From positions 1 through 40,853 of the IMG/VR virus record IMGVR_UViG_3300037587_000845: 40,853 bases of DNA. One strand, 5' to 3'. Shown here piece after piece: positions 1 to 6,894 of this stretch. The position numbers were made by a program, and so were the translations under genes. How positions within the stretch are numbered: the first letter of the stretch is position 1; every line of letters starts with the position of its first letter. This DNA comes from a virus. Below the pieces are notes generated by a model. It did not search any database. It was not told the DNA's origin and saw only the letters and a program-made list of their open reading frames with translations.

Positions 1-2
1 TC

Positions 3-593
3 TACATCTCCTCCTACCGCATCCCTATGATCAGCAAAGCTGCCAAGAAGGCCACCACGGATGTCAAAGCAAAGATGACCCTGGAAGCATCGAAGGTGGC
101 CGAGCCCATCTGGGACAAGGTGGTCAACGACTACTGCAAGGGGCTGGAGAGGTTCAGCACCCTGATCGTGGACACCGGGACCGAGATGCACGAGTTGATC
201 CGGTTGGCCAGGTTGGGCAAGTTGACCGAGGTGCTGCCGGAGCATTACGGCCCGGTGAATGCGGAGTTCCGTGACCTGGTGAGGCTGGCCTACGAGAGCG
301 AGTGCAACGTGATCTTCCTCCACAAGATGAAGGAGGAGTGGCTCAAAGGGAAGGGTGAGAAGAGAGCCAACTTCACGGGCAACTATGTGAGAGCTGGCTT
401 CAATGGCATGGGCTACCTGATGCAGACCAACCTCAGGACGCTGTGGGACAAGGACGACGGCTTCACCATAGAGGTGACCAAGTGCAGGCAGAACGCTGAC
501 CTGCGAGGGGAGATCATCGAGGATCCGTTCAACACCATCCCGATGATTGCTCAGATGATGTTCCCAGGTACGAGCTCGGAGGATTGGGAGTGA
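3..593 (+). CDS. Sak4-like RecA-fold recombination ATPase, C-terminal part (5' end cut by window edge)
   Basis: The frame is open to the left edge: codons before the first internal ATG (27) read YISSYRIP in frame, so the true start and the Walker A loop lie outside the window. What remains resembles phage Sak4-type single-strand annealing ATPases: a Walker B-like strand (STLIVDTGTE) is followed by a long helix carrying EFRDLVRLAYES and then a strand with VIFLHKMKEEW, the sensor-like 'H-x-K' segment of this family. Known members help annealing or recombination of phage DNA together with SSB. The gene heads the replication arm and its stop overlaps the next start (GTGA). The family call is inferred from the C-terminal half only; a related RecA-fold ATPase would look similar. 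Confidence 0.7.
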   Translation, partial: YISSYRIPMISKAAKKATTDVKAKMTLEASKVAEPIWDKVVNDYCKGLERFSTLIVDTGTEMHELIRLARLGKLTEVLPEHYGPVNAEFRDLVRLAYESECNVIFLHKMKEEWLKGKGEKRANFTGNYVRAGFNGMGYLMQTNLRTLWDKDDGFTIEVTKCRQNADLRGEIIEDPFNTIPMIAQMMFPGTSSEDWE

Positions 594-856
594 GCCCTGA
601 GACGACAGTGGGAGAGGCCGTCATCGATGCCATAAAGGCCGAGAACTATTCAGCTATTCGGGGGCTGCTGGTGGAGCACGCCAGGCTGGGTGGGGGCATG
701 ACTATGGTCCTCAGGCTCCTCGAAAGGATCGACAACCACACACTCTGCACGATCATCCGAGAGATGGAATCCTCTGAAGACGATGATTGCCACAGGCTCG
801 CCAGTGCTTCCATGATGTGGAAGGCGGCTTACATGAAGATGCTGGAGGACGGCTAG
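590..856 (+). CDS. Small hypothetical phage protein (88 aa)
   Basis: No family recognised. The sequence predicts a mostly helical, soluble, acidic protein with an acidic patch (ESSEDDD) in the C-terminal third and no Cys pair or membrane segment. I chose GTG 590 because it overlaps the upstream stop as GTGA and sits 7 bases after GGAGG (578-582); a TTG at 584 is the alternative. Its TAG stop shares the CTAG tetranucleotide at 853-856 with the stop of the convergent gene on the other strand. Confidence 0.65.
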   Translation: MSPETTVGEAVIDAIKAENYSAIRGLLVEHARLGGGMTMVLRLLERIDNHTLCTIIREMESSEDDDCHRLASASMMWKAAYMKMLEDG

Positions 857-1029
857 GGCCTGCCTCCTCTCTTGATGAGGTAGTCGATGAACTTGCCGAG
901 GTGGTCGAACATTCGCTTCTGTGTGCGGTCCTGGAAGTAGAGGATGATGAGGATCATGACCAGGACGAAGGCGATGACCATACCGCCCTTGCCGTAGGGG
1001 ATCTCTTTGAGGATGTTCACCCATTCCAT
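853..1029 (-). CDS. Small single-span membrane protein, antisense within the early arm (58 aa)
   Basis: This is the only - strand gene I can support in the left 8 kb. It has a charged or amphipathic N-terminus (MEWVNILKEIPYGKGG), one transmembrane helix at about residues 17-33 (VIAFVLVMILIILYF) and a basic C-terminal tail. Third codon positions are overwhelmingly C or G, as in the surrounding phage genes, which supports coding. It fills exactly the gap between two + strand genes. ATG 1029 is preferred; a GTG at 1104 would give 83 aa but overlaps the nuclease start. No clear ribosome binding site is seen for either. A holin-like or superinfection-exclusion role is possible, but nothing in the sequence proves it. 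Confidence 0.6.
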   Translation of the reverse strand: MEWVNILKEIPYGKGGMVIAFVLVMILIILYFQDRTQKRMFDHLGKFIDYLIKRGGRP

Positions 1030-1038
1030 AGGCCTATG
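1027..1038. repeat. 12-bp perfect palindrome linking two divergent start codons
   Basis: The bases CATAGGCCTATG are identical on both strands. The 3' ATG on the + strand is the start of the ERCC4 nuclease, and the 3' ATG on the - strand is the start of the small membrane protein. Only 6 bp separate the two coding regions, so any promoter for either gene must lie inside the other gene. Confidence 0.7.
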
Positions 1039-1758
1039 ATACTCGTGGACGACAGGACGGGGAGTGAAGACTTGATGAAATTCTTTGTCTATCAGGACGC
1101 ACACTTGGTGCGACAGCCCTACGGCGACGTGTCCTTTCTAGGCAACGGCCCCGACGACGAGCTCATCCCGGTAGGGATAGAGGTGAAGACAATCAGCGAT
1201 GCTCTCAACTCGCTGAGCGATGGCAGGTTTGCAGGGCACCAGCTCCCAGGTCTGATCAAGAACTACGAGTGCATCTACCTGGTGATCGAAGGTGTCGTGA
1301 AGATGGATAGGTGGGGGGTCATGTGTGTCCCTAGGAAGGGAGGGCTGAAGCCCATCGAGAAGGCGGGGAGGCCATTCATGTGGAAGGACTTCCAGCGCTG
1401 GCTGATTACCCTGGAGCTGCAGGGTGGGGTGAAGGTGAGGCTGACCAATAGCAGGCGGGAGACGGGGTACTTCATCCTGGCTCTCTACACCTGGTGGCAC
1501 AACAAGCAGTGGGACGAGCACAAAAGCCTGCTGGTCTTCGACAAGAGTCACCGCCCGGCTCTACTGATGGACCATCCCCTGGTGGTGAGGGTAGCCAAGG
1601 AGTTCTGGAAGGTGGGGTGGGAGAAGGCGAAGGCTGTAGGGAGTCACTTCCCCACGGTGCTGGAGATGTGTCTGGCTGAGCCGGACGAGTGGCTCCAGAT
1701 CGACGGCATTGGAAAGAAGATAGCAAACAAGGTAGTGGAGGAGATCAGAGGAAAATGA
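1036..1758 (+). CDS. ERCC4/XPF-family nuclease with C-terminal helix-hairpin-helix
   Basis: This is a structure-specific endonuclease of the XPF/Mus81 (ERCC4) type, expected to cut branched or flapped DNA during phage replication or recombination. The N-terminus has the family pattern: MILVDDRTGS (first acidic motif), YGDVSF at 29-34, then the catalytic strand IEVKTISD (48-55), which corresponds to the usual ERKxxxD with Val in place of Arg, followed by DGR and QL at 62-70. Residues 216-239 form a helix-hairpin-helix (IDGIGKKIANKVVEEI) for DNA binding. The start was set at ATG 1036 because the conserved domain begins at its second residue; longer in-frame extensions are non-coding in character. 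No Shine-Dalgarno precedes it. The ATGA overlap with the next gene suggests coupling. Confidence 0.88.
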   Translation: MILVDDRTGSEDLMKFFVYQDAHLVRQPYGDVSFLGNGPDDELIPVGIEVKTISDALNSLSDGRFAGHQLPGLIKNYECIYLVIEGVVKMDRWGVMCVPRKGGLKPIEKAGRPFMWKDFQRWLITLELQGGVKVRLTNSRRETGYFILALYTWWHNKQWDEHKSLLVFDKSHRPALLMDHPLVVRVAKEFWKVGWEKAKAVGSHFPTVLEMCLAEPDEWLQIDGIGKKIANKVVEEIRGK

Positions 1759-2099
1759 CCTACGACGACATCATGAAAAGGATCAACAGTATCCTGGCAG
1801 AGAGGATGAGGATCCATGAGGATGATCTGTTCGGTCAGGCTCATCAGCAGCAGCAGCAGTTTAAGGCCCACCAGGAGGAGACGCTTAGACGACTGCGAGA
1901 GAGCTACCCAGGCTGGTTGAGCCAGAGGATCATGGGGCAACGACCTCCCCAGGAACCATCCGAGAAGGCGCGGCAGGCAGCAGAGACACTGAGGCAGGCC
2001 AACAACACCATCACCTTAACCGAGGACGACTACAAAGTATTGGAGGAAGACGATGAGCAAAGCAGTTTGGAAGTATCCATTGTTCCTAGGAAAGAATGA
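1755..2099 (+). CDS. Hypothetical helical, Gln/Glu-rich protein (114 aa)
   Basis: No family recognised. The protein is hydrophilic and helical, with a run of five glutamines (about residues 33-37) inside a likely coiled coil, then a Pro-containing linker and a second helix (EKARQAAETLRQANN). ATG 1755 overlaps the nuclease stop as ATGA, which favours this start over the longer frame. The last 47 bases overlap the next gene in another frame. Confidence 0.7.
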   Translation: MTYDDIMKRINSILAERMRIHEDDLFGQAHQQQQQFKAHQEETLRRLRESYPGWLSQRIMGQRPPQEPSEKARQAAETLRQANNTITLTEDDYKVLEEDDEQSSLEVSIVPRKE

Positions 2100-2328
2100 G
2101 CTGGAGCTGCCCCGTGGCTCTCGGATCCTGCACGTCGGTGACGATAACGGGATCCCAACACTGTGGGCCCTAGTCGCCACAGCGCCCGACTACCCGAGGG
2201 AGATCAGGAACCTGGCAGTGAGAGGCACCGGCCATCCCGTAGACCCCTTGGTGGAGGAGTACATCGGGACCTGGCAGGCTCCCCCCTACGTCTGGCACTT
2301 GTTCGAGCTCCCAAGATCGGAGGGGTGA
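2053..2328 (+). CDS. Conserved phage protein of the DUF7352 type (91 aa)
   Basis: The protein follows a pattern common in small phage proteins: an N-terminal KAVWKYPL strand, LPRGSRILHVGDDNGIPTLWALV in the middle, and a GTGHPV motif near residue 58. Members are short beta-rich proteins of unknown function found across many unrelated phages. The start at ATG 2053 follows GGAGGAAGA and overlaps the preceding gene by 47 bases. Family naming is from memory of the pattern; the role is unknown. Confidence 0.75.
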   Translation: MSKAVWKYPLFLGKNELELPRGSRILHVGDDNGIPTLWALVATAPDYPREIRNLAVRGTGHPVDPLVEEYIGTWQAPPYVWHLFELPRSEG

Positions 2329-2684
2329 TGGCGAATCTGTTTGATATCGAGGAGGCCAGGAGACGCAAAGCAGAGGGGATGGCCCGAGCCAAGAAGCACG
2401 CTCACCGGGAGTGGTACTCGGCCATGATCCACTGCGGCCTGATGTGCGCCGAGGAGATGGAGTACTTCAACACGGATCAGATCTATGAGAAGAAGGAGGA
2501 GTTCTACCCTGACGTGCACACCCACGAGAAGCGAGCGATGGGGCCAGTCATGAAGGATCTCCAGAGGCACAACGTCGTCCTCCCTGCGTACATCACCAAG
2601 AGTGTGAGACCCATCGCCCACCGCAACCTGAAGTCACAGTGGAAGAGTCTGACCTGGAGAGGGAGAAACGAGGAGGAGGAATAG
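2328..2684 (+). CDS. Conserved phage protein with THEKRAMGPVM motif (118 aa)
   Basis: Residues from about 60 onward (HTHEKRAMGPVMKDLQRH, then SVRPIAHRNLKSQWKS) match a short domain that recurs in phage replication regions, usually written as HxPRAxGxVMR...S.RP..H.RP...W.S. Its function is not established; the layout suggests a small nucleic-acid-associated fold, but that is inference. A long basic helix (EEARRRKAEGMARAKKHAHREW) precedes it. ATG 2328 forms a TGATG join with the previous gene. Longer upstream reading in this frame is a shadow of that gene. Confidence 0.75.
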   Translation: MANLFDIEEARRRKAEGMARAKKHAHREWYSAMIHCGLMCAEEMEYFNTDQIYEKKEEFYPDVHTHEKRAMGPVMKDLQRHNVVLPAYITKSVRPIAHRNLKSQWKSLTWRGRNEEEE

Positions 2685-2721
2685 GGTAGCCATACTCCTA
2701 CATCTATATAAAGAGGAAACT

Positions 2722-2982
2722 ATGACAGAACACAAAGGTAAGCTGACGCTCACTCCTTTAACAGAAATAGAGAAATTCCAGGAGCTCCTAAAAGAAACCA
2801 ACCACACACTGGCTGCCAGGCTCTGCCATATCGAGCTGTCACTTCTCCCCATGCTGAAGGAGCCTTTCCCTGACATCCCAGCAGATGCAAGTGCAACTGA
2901 CCTCCGCAACGCACTGGAGGCGTGCCTTGTGGATATAAAGACGAAGCGACTGATCCTTGAAGGTATGCTGGCCAAAAAATGA
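2722..2982 (+). CDS. Hypothetical helical protein (86 aa)
   Basis: No family recognised. The sequence predicts two or three amphipathic helices and no signal or membrane segment. The ribosome binding site AAGAGGA lies about 5 bases before ATG 2722, after a 37-base AT-richer spacer that contains a TATATA box but no convincing -35. The end overlaps the polymerase start by ATGA, so it may be translationally coupled to polymerase synthesis. Confidence 0.75.
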   Translation: MTEHKGKLTLTPLTEIEKFQELLKETNHTLAARLCHIELSLLPMLKEPFPDIPADASATDLRNALEACLVDIKTKRLILEGMLAKK

Positions 2983-5561
2983 AAGTACCAGGCGACGGTC
3001 CCACGCCTTGCAAGCTCTTCTTTATGGGGGAGGGCCCCGGAGTCCAAGAGGACAGGAAGGGCGAGCCCTTCGTTCCCTGGGCTCCCGCAGGCAAGGAGTT
3101 CAAGCGGTTCCACGAGGGCATCTTCCTCTACCGTGAGGACATCTTCGTCACCAACCTGGTCAAATACCACGTCGAGAACGATGACGATCCCACCCCTGAG
3201 ATGATCGCCAGAGACGAGCCGGACCTGCTTCGGGAGCTGGAGGCCTGCCAGCCTGAGATCATTGTCCCGCTCGGGGCTCCGGCCACCCGATACTTCCTTG
3301 GGGAGGACGTGACGATGGATGCCGTGCACGGGATCCCCCACCCTTGGCAGAACTCCCTCTGGCTGAAGAACCCGGCCGTTGTGCTCCCCATCTACCACCC
3401 GGCCCTAGGGCTGCACTCGCCAGCCATGCAGGCGCTGATCCACTACGACTTCCAGCAACTCCACTCCCTGCTCGCAGGAGAGATTGAGGCCTGGCCCAAG
3501 GTCGATGAGATCGAGAAGCCTCGCTACGAAGAGGTAGGTCCCATGGATGTGTACGCCTCACTGGCCGGGCGAACCAGGTGCGCCGTAGATACCGAGGGGC
3601 TGCCGGGCAAAGCCTGGGGGCTGAGCTTCTCAGTGAATGCGGGAACAGGGTGGGTCATCAAGAAGGGTACCGAAGCACTGAAAGCATTCAAGAAGGTCTG
3701 GAGCAGGAATGAGATGGTGATGGTCCTGCACAACGCCCTCTACGATCTGGGGGTGCTCCGGGAGCTCGGCATCGTCCCCAAGAAGTTCACCGACACCATG
3801 CACAAGGCCTACTTACTGTGCCTGGAACCACAGTCACTGAAGCTGCTGGCAAAGAGGCTCTGCGGCATGGAGATGAGCTCCTACGAAGAGATCACCAGGG
3901 AGGCCTCCACCAGGCTGGCCGTGGACTACCTGACTGAAGCCACCATCCATGAGTGGCCCCCGGCGATAGAGGAGCTGGTGTTCAAGGAGAACAAGCCACC
4001 CCGGCTGTCCAAGAAGTGGAGTGTGAACAAGCGGATCGACAGGATCCTGAATGACTACCTGGAGAAGGACGCCAATGTGAGAGCGCGGTGGGCTGACCTG
4101 AAGAAGAAGACTCCCGATTTGGCTCTACCTGTGGAGCTGGCGCTGGGTGAGATGCCGGTGGCCACCCTCGACGATATCCCACAGAAGGTGGCGGTCCAAT
4201 ACTCAGGCCGTGATGCTGACGCCACCACCAGAATTGACCCCATCCTGGACCAGATGATTGTGGCCATGGGGCTCGAAGAGGTGCTGGAAATCGATCTAAA
4301 TTGCAGCCCAATGATCGAAAGAATGCAGTCGGTGGGCATCATGGCAGATAAAGAATACTTTGAACGGTTTGGGCGGGAGCTTGGTCGTGAAATGGAGAGC
4401 CTCACCCGCCAGATCTCCAAGGTGGGAGGCCTGGAGATCAACCCAGGCAGTGGGGACCAACTCGCACACCTTCTGTTTCATCACCTGGGGCTGGAGTCCC
4501 ACAAGATGACCAAGAAGAGAACGCGGGAGGCGGTGGACGTGAAGATCATGGAGGCTCTCCGACCTGCACACCCCGTGGTCCCCCTGATCCTGGACTACAC
4601 CGAGCGGAAGAAGCTGAAGAACACCTACGCCGACAAGCTGCCACTGTGGATGGGGGAGGATAGTAGGATCCGCTCCACCTTCAGACAGACCAGGATCCCT
4701 ACCGGCAGGCTGGCTCTCTCTCGGCCCAACCTCCTGGCTCAGCCTGTCCGTACCAAGCTGGGGCGCCGTATCCGGGAGGGGTTCATCGCCCCTGAAGGGA
4801 AGATGCTGGGCTCCTGGGATCTCAACCAGATAGAGATGAGGGTGATGGCTCATGAGTCCGAGGACGAGAACATGCTGGCGGTCTTCCATGACCCCACCTC
4901 GCTCGGGTTCCACTTCGCCACCTGCGCCAAGATCCACGGCATCAGACCTGAGGATGTGGACAAGGAGAGCACCGAGTACATGATGAGCAAGAATGTCAGC
5001 TTCGGTATCATCTTTCGCATCTCGGCCATGGGCCTCACTGCTCAGATGCACCAGCGCGGGCACCCAGACTGGACCGACGAGGACAGCCAGAGGATGATCG
5101 ACGAGTGGTTCGCGATCTACCCTGGGGTGAAGGCCTTCATGGAGGCGAAGATGGCCGAGGCGAGGCGCTACGGCTACGTCAGGGACATGTGGGGGAGGAT
5201 CCGCTACCTGGAGGGCATCAGGAGCAAGGTCAGGGCCATCAGGTCGGAGGCGGAGAGGCAGGCCATCAACTTCCCCATCCAGTCCGGCGCGCAGGGGGTG
5301 ATCAAGCTGGCGATGGCGGGGATCTGGTATGATGTCCTTCCTGCCTTTTGGGATGAGCGTCCGAAGGATGAGGAGACGGGGATGGAGTGTGTAGAGCCCA
5401 TCCTCCAGGTGCACGATGAGGTGATGCTGGAGTTCGATGAGGACCTGCCCACCTTGCTGGATCCGATGATCCAGGCCCAGCTCAGCGGGGCCACCACCAA
5501 GCTGAGGGTACCCATCACCGCTTCTGGTGCGTGGGGTAAGACTTGGAAGGAGTTGAAGTGA
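2979..5561 (+). CDS. Family A DNA polymerase with N-terminal uracil-DNA-glycosylase-like domain
   Basis: This is the phage replicative polymerase. Residues 1-165 form a UDG-superfamily domain (GEGPGVQED at 17-25, then YHPALG at 139-144, the two active-site motifs). Only Cys11 and Cys90 are near the positions used for a [4Fe-4S] cluster in family 4 enzymes, and the usual N-terminal CxxC is absent. Residues 195-420 form the 3'-5' exonuclease (D204-E206; HNALYD 251-256; Y408/D412). Residues 430-860 form the polymerase: motif A DLNQIEMR at 614-621, motif B around K671 and F675, motif C QVHDE at 810-814. In motif B the positions equivalent to E. coli Pol I R754, Y766 and the following Gly read Y667, F679 and R680. 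Phe is kept at the 762-equivalent. The UDG-polymerase fusion recalls SPO1-like phage polymerases. Confidence 0.95.
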   Translation: MKVPGDGPTPCKLFFMGEGPGVQEDRKGEPFVPWAPAGKEFKRFHEGIFLYREDIFVTNLVKYHVENDDDPTPEMIARDEPDLLRELEACQPEIIVPLGAPATRYFLGEDVTMDAVHGIPHPWQNSLWLKNPAVVLPIYHPALGLHSPAMQALIHYDFQQLHSLLAGEIEAWPKVDEIEKPRYEEVGPMDVYASLAGRTRCAVDTEGLPGKAWGLSFSVNAGTGWVIKKGTEALKAFKKVWSRNEMVMVLHNALYDLGVLRELGIVPKKFTDTMHKAYLLCLEPQSLKLLAKRLCGMEMSSYEEITREASTRLAVDYLTEATIHEWPPAIEELVFKENKPPRLSKKWSVNKRIDRILNDYLEKDANVRARWADLKKKTPDLALPVELALGEMPVATLDDIPQKVAVQYSGRDADATTRIDPILDQMIVAMGLEEVLEIDLNCSPMIERMQSVGIMADKEYFERFGRELGREMESLTRQISKVGGLEINPGSGDQLAHLLFHHLGLESHKMTKKRTREAVDVKIMEALRPAHPVVPLILDYTERKKLKNTYADKLPLWMGEDSRIRSTFRQTRIPTGRLALSRPNLLAQPVRTKLGRRIREGFIAPEGKMLGSWDLNQIEMRVMAHESEDENMLAVFHDPTSLGFHFATCAKIHGIRPEDVDKESTEYMMSKNVSFGIIFRISAMGLTAQMHQRGHPDWTDEDSQRMIDEWFAIYPGVKAFMEAKMAEARRYGYVRDMWGRIRYLEGIRSKVRAIRSEAERQAINFPIQSGAQGVIKLAMAGIWYDVLPAFWDERPKDEETGMECVEPILQVHDEVMLEFDEDLPTLLDPMIQAQLSGATTKLRVPITASGAWGKTWKELK

Positions 5562-5677
5562 GGCAACCTCACGTCGTTGGGATTGGACCCAACAAGGCGT
5601 GCGCCTGGTGTGGTCGTTCCGACTACTGCCTGGACCCACTCATCTGCTTTCTACACCTACAGATAAAGGAGAAAACT

Positions 5678-6043
5678 ATGAGCTGTCAGGAATGTAAAGA
5701 AGCACAGAACCAAGGCGCGATAGCCCCCTACAGGTGGGGGACCGCCAACATCGACTTCATCGGCTGTCGCACGCACCTGAGGGAGGTCTTCGACATCCTC
5801 AACGATGCCCAGCGTCCATCTAAGGAGGGCGGAGGAATGGATGTAAAGTACGGTGCCCTGACCGTGCCTGGGATCCCTCCCAAGGAGCCTGTATTCGTGC
5901 TAAGAGCCCAGGATGCCCACGCGATCTATGTCATTGAGGAGTACCAGCGGCTGGCCGGGAGCCACAACAGCACCATGGGTGAATCGATAGGCCTGACGCT
6001 GTCCAGATTCAGGGCGTGGCCGACCAGAAAGCTGCCTGATTGA
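5678..6043 (+). CDS. Small Cys-pair phage protein (121 aa, longer GTG start possible)
   Basis: The N-terminal module has CQEC at residues 3-6 and a later Cys-x-x-His (GCRTH), which together could bind one zinc ion. The second half (YGALTVPGIPPKEPVFVLRAQDAHA) is a strand-rich module seen in other small phage proteins of unknown function. ATG 5678 has an excellent AAAGGAG 7-8 bases upstream. The frame is, however, open back to a GTG at 5558 that overlaps the polymerase stop and has its own AAGGAG; that 161-residue form adds a second Cys cluster (CAWCGRSDYC). Both forms may be made. Confidence 0.75.
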   Translation: MSCQECKEAQNQGAIAPYRWGTANIDFIGCRTHLREVFDILNDAQRPSKEGGGMDVKYGALTVPGIPPKEPVFVLRAQDAHAIYVIEEYQRLAGSHNSTMGESIGLTLSRFRAWPTRKLPD

Positions 6044-6045
6044 CG

Positions 6046-6075
6046 TTGACTCAGAGGCAAAATAGATGGTACAAT
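6046..6075 (+). promoter_or_regulatory. Sigma70-type promoter
   Basis: The -35 TTGACT (6046-6051) and -10 TACAAT (6070-6075) are separated by 18 bases and followed by an AT-rich stretch. A transcript would start near 6082. It lies just after the stop of the preceding gene and is the best promoter match I can see in the window. It would drive the structured leader and possibly the 6215-8138 genes. Confidence 0.75.
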
Positions 6076-6081
6076 ATTTTT

Positions 6082-6201
6082 TGTAAGGAGGTGCTGGCAA
6101 CTCAGTCAGCGGGGCCTTCTTCACAGGTACATAGGCCGGGGGTTCCCGCTTAACGGGTGGGTTTTACTCGAACCTTCCATAAGCCCCCGGCCTGTTGTTT
6201 T
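6082..6201 (+). ncRNA. Structured leader or small RNA with three-way junction
   Basis: The 170-base gap between genes holds a compact fold. Stem P1 pairs 6133-6142 with 6184-6193 (10 bp, nearly all G-C). Inside it are hairpin P2 (CCCG 6145-6148 with CGGG 6154-6157, loop CTTAA) and hairpin P3 (GGGTT 6159-6163 with AACCT 6171-6175, loop TTACTCG). A near-perfect Shine-Dalgarno, AAGGAGGTG (6085-6093), lies upstream with no ATG in range; a GTG at 6091 would open a 20-codon leader ending at TAA inside the P2 loop. The RNA could be a free small RNA, an attenuator or a riboswitch-like leader. No known class was recognised. Confidence 0.6.
6133..6201 (+). terminator. Terminator-like stem at the end of the leader RNA
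   Basis: The GC-rich 10-bp P1 stem is followed directly by TGTTGTTTT (6193-6201), the layout of an intrinsic terminator, although the base of the stem encloses two further hairpins rather than a short loop. The ribosome binding site for the next gene (TAGGAGGAG) begins right after the T-rich tract, so termination here would gate the downstream small-gene run. Confidence 0.5.
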
Positions 6202-6214
6202 AGGAGGAGATAAA

Positions 6215-6550
6215 ATGGCACAACCTGTAGCATTCTCAGACAATTACACCTACCTATCCGACAACGACTTCGACGACAAAGTCCGGCAGCGCTTCAACAT
6301 CAGCGCCAAGATCAAAGAGCTGGACCTGACAGTGAAGCAGCTCAACGCTGAGATCGGAACCATGCTCACCGTAGCTGGTGTCGACAAGGTGATGAGCGAT
6401 GACCTGACCGTGTCCATGGTGGCAGGCAAGAGCTCCCACCTGAGCAAGACCAAGCTGCTGGAGTTGGGGGTGGGCCCCGACACCATTGCTGCCGCCACCA
6501 AGGAGACCAAGTACTCTTCGCTGAGGATCACCCAAAGAAAGGAGACGTGA
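6215..6550 (+). CDS. Conserved small phage protein with N-terminal coiled coil (111 aa)
   Basis: Residues 25-50 form a helix or coiled coil (AKIKELDLTVKQLNAEIGTM), followed by LTVAGVDKV, a strand pair, and LLELGVGPDTIAAATKET near the C-terminus. This order (helical hairpin, 'aGvdkV', strand, 'Ll..GV....I..at') recurs in small phage proteins near replication genes; their function is unknown. The ribosome binding site AGGAGGA lies 8 bases before ATG 6215, and this is the first gene after the structured leader. Confidence 0.8.
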   Translation: MAQPVAFSDNYTYLSDNDFDDKVRQRFNISAKIKELDLTVKQLNAEIGTMLTVAGVDKVMSDDLTVSMVAGKSSHLSKTKLLELGVGPDTIAAATKETKYSSLRITQRKET

Positions 6551-6894
6551 TGGCCAACTGTCCCCGCTGTCTGAACGCAGAGCTCTCGTCCATCCCAAGC
6601 TATAATCCTCTCAGCAGGAGGAACAACGAGCCCATCTGTCAGGGCTGCAGCCAGGAGGAAGCGATGGTGGACCTGCACCGGCTCAGGATCTCCAGGTCTA
6701 TCAAGGAGAGAGAGGAGCGGATGGCTGGCAGGCCCAAGGTGAAGGATGACAAGTCACGACCTTCCAAGAAGGTGGCCAAGAAGAGAAAGATGACCGAGAA
6801 GCCCCGCAACGAGGAAACCACAGTAGAAGCAATGAAGAGAAGGAGAAAGAAGGATGCCCCAAAGCAAAAGTCAAAAGCCAACTCCAAGCGGTGA
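6550..6894 (+). CDS. Zinc-ribbon protein with very basic tail (115 aa or 114 aa)
   Basis: Four cysteines in two pairs (CPRC near residue 4, CQGC near 31) separated by a loop containing PLSRRNNEP form a zinc ribbon like those in small phage proteins that carry 'alSR...IC..C...EA'. From residue 55 to the end the protein is a Lys/Arg-rich, probably disordered tail (KKVAKKRKM, KRRRKKDAPKQK) suited to nucleic-acid binding. ATG 6550 forms a TGATG join; GTG 6547 is one codon earlier. DNA or RNA binding is inference. Confidence 0.75.
   Translation: MANCPRCLNAELSSIPSYNPLSRRNNEPICQGCSQEEAMVDLHRLRISRSIKEREERMAGRPKVKDDKSRPSKKVAKKRKMTEKPRNEETTVEAMKRRRKKDAPKQKSKANSKR

Noticed and set aside
787-1035. Upstream extension of the ERCC4 nuclease frame
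   Set aside because: The ERCC4 domain begins at ATG 1036; the preceding codons give acidic low-complexity sequence and overlap the antisense membrane gene and the previous gene.
4296-5639. 447-codon open frame on the - strand opposite the DNA polymerase
   Set aside because: It mirrors a GC-rich coding region, has Leu/His/Pro-rich low-complexity sequence and no motif; it is a shadow of the polymerase frame.
6133-6193. tRNA or tRNA-like gene on either strand
   Set aside because: A GGTTCGAG-like loop appears on the reverse strand, but there is no anticodon arm, D arm or correct spacing.
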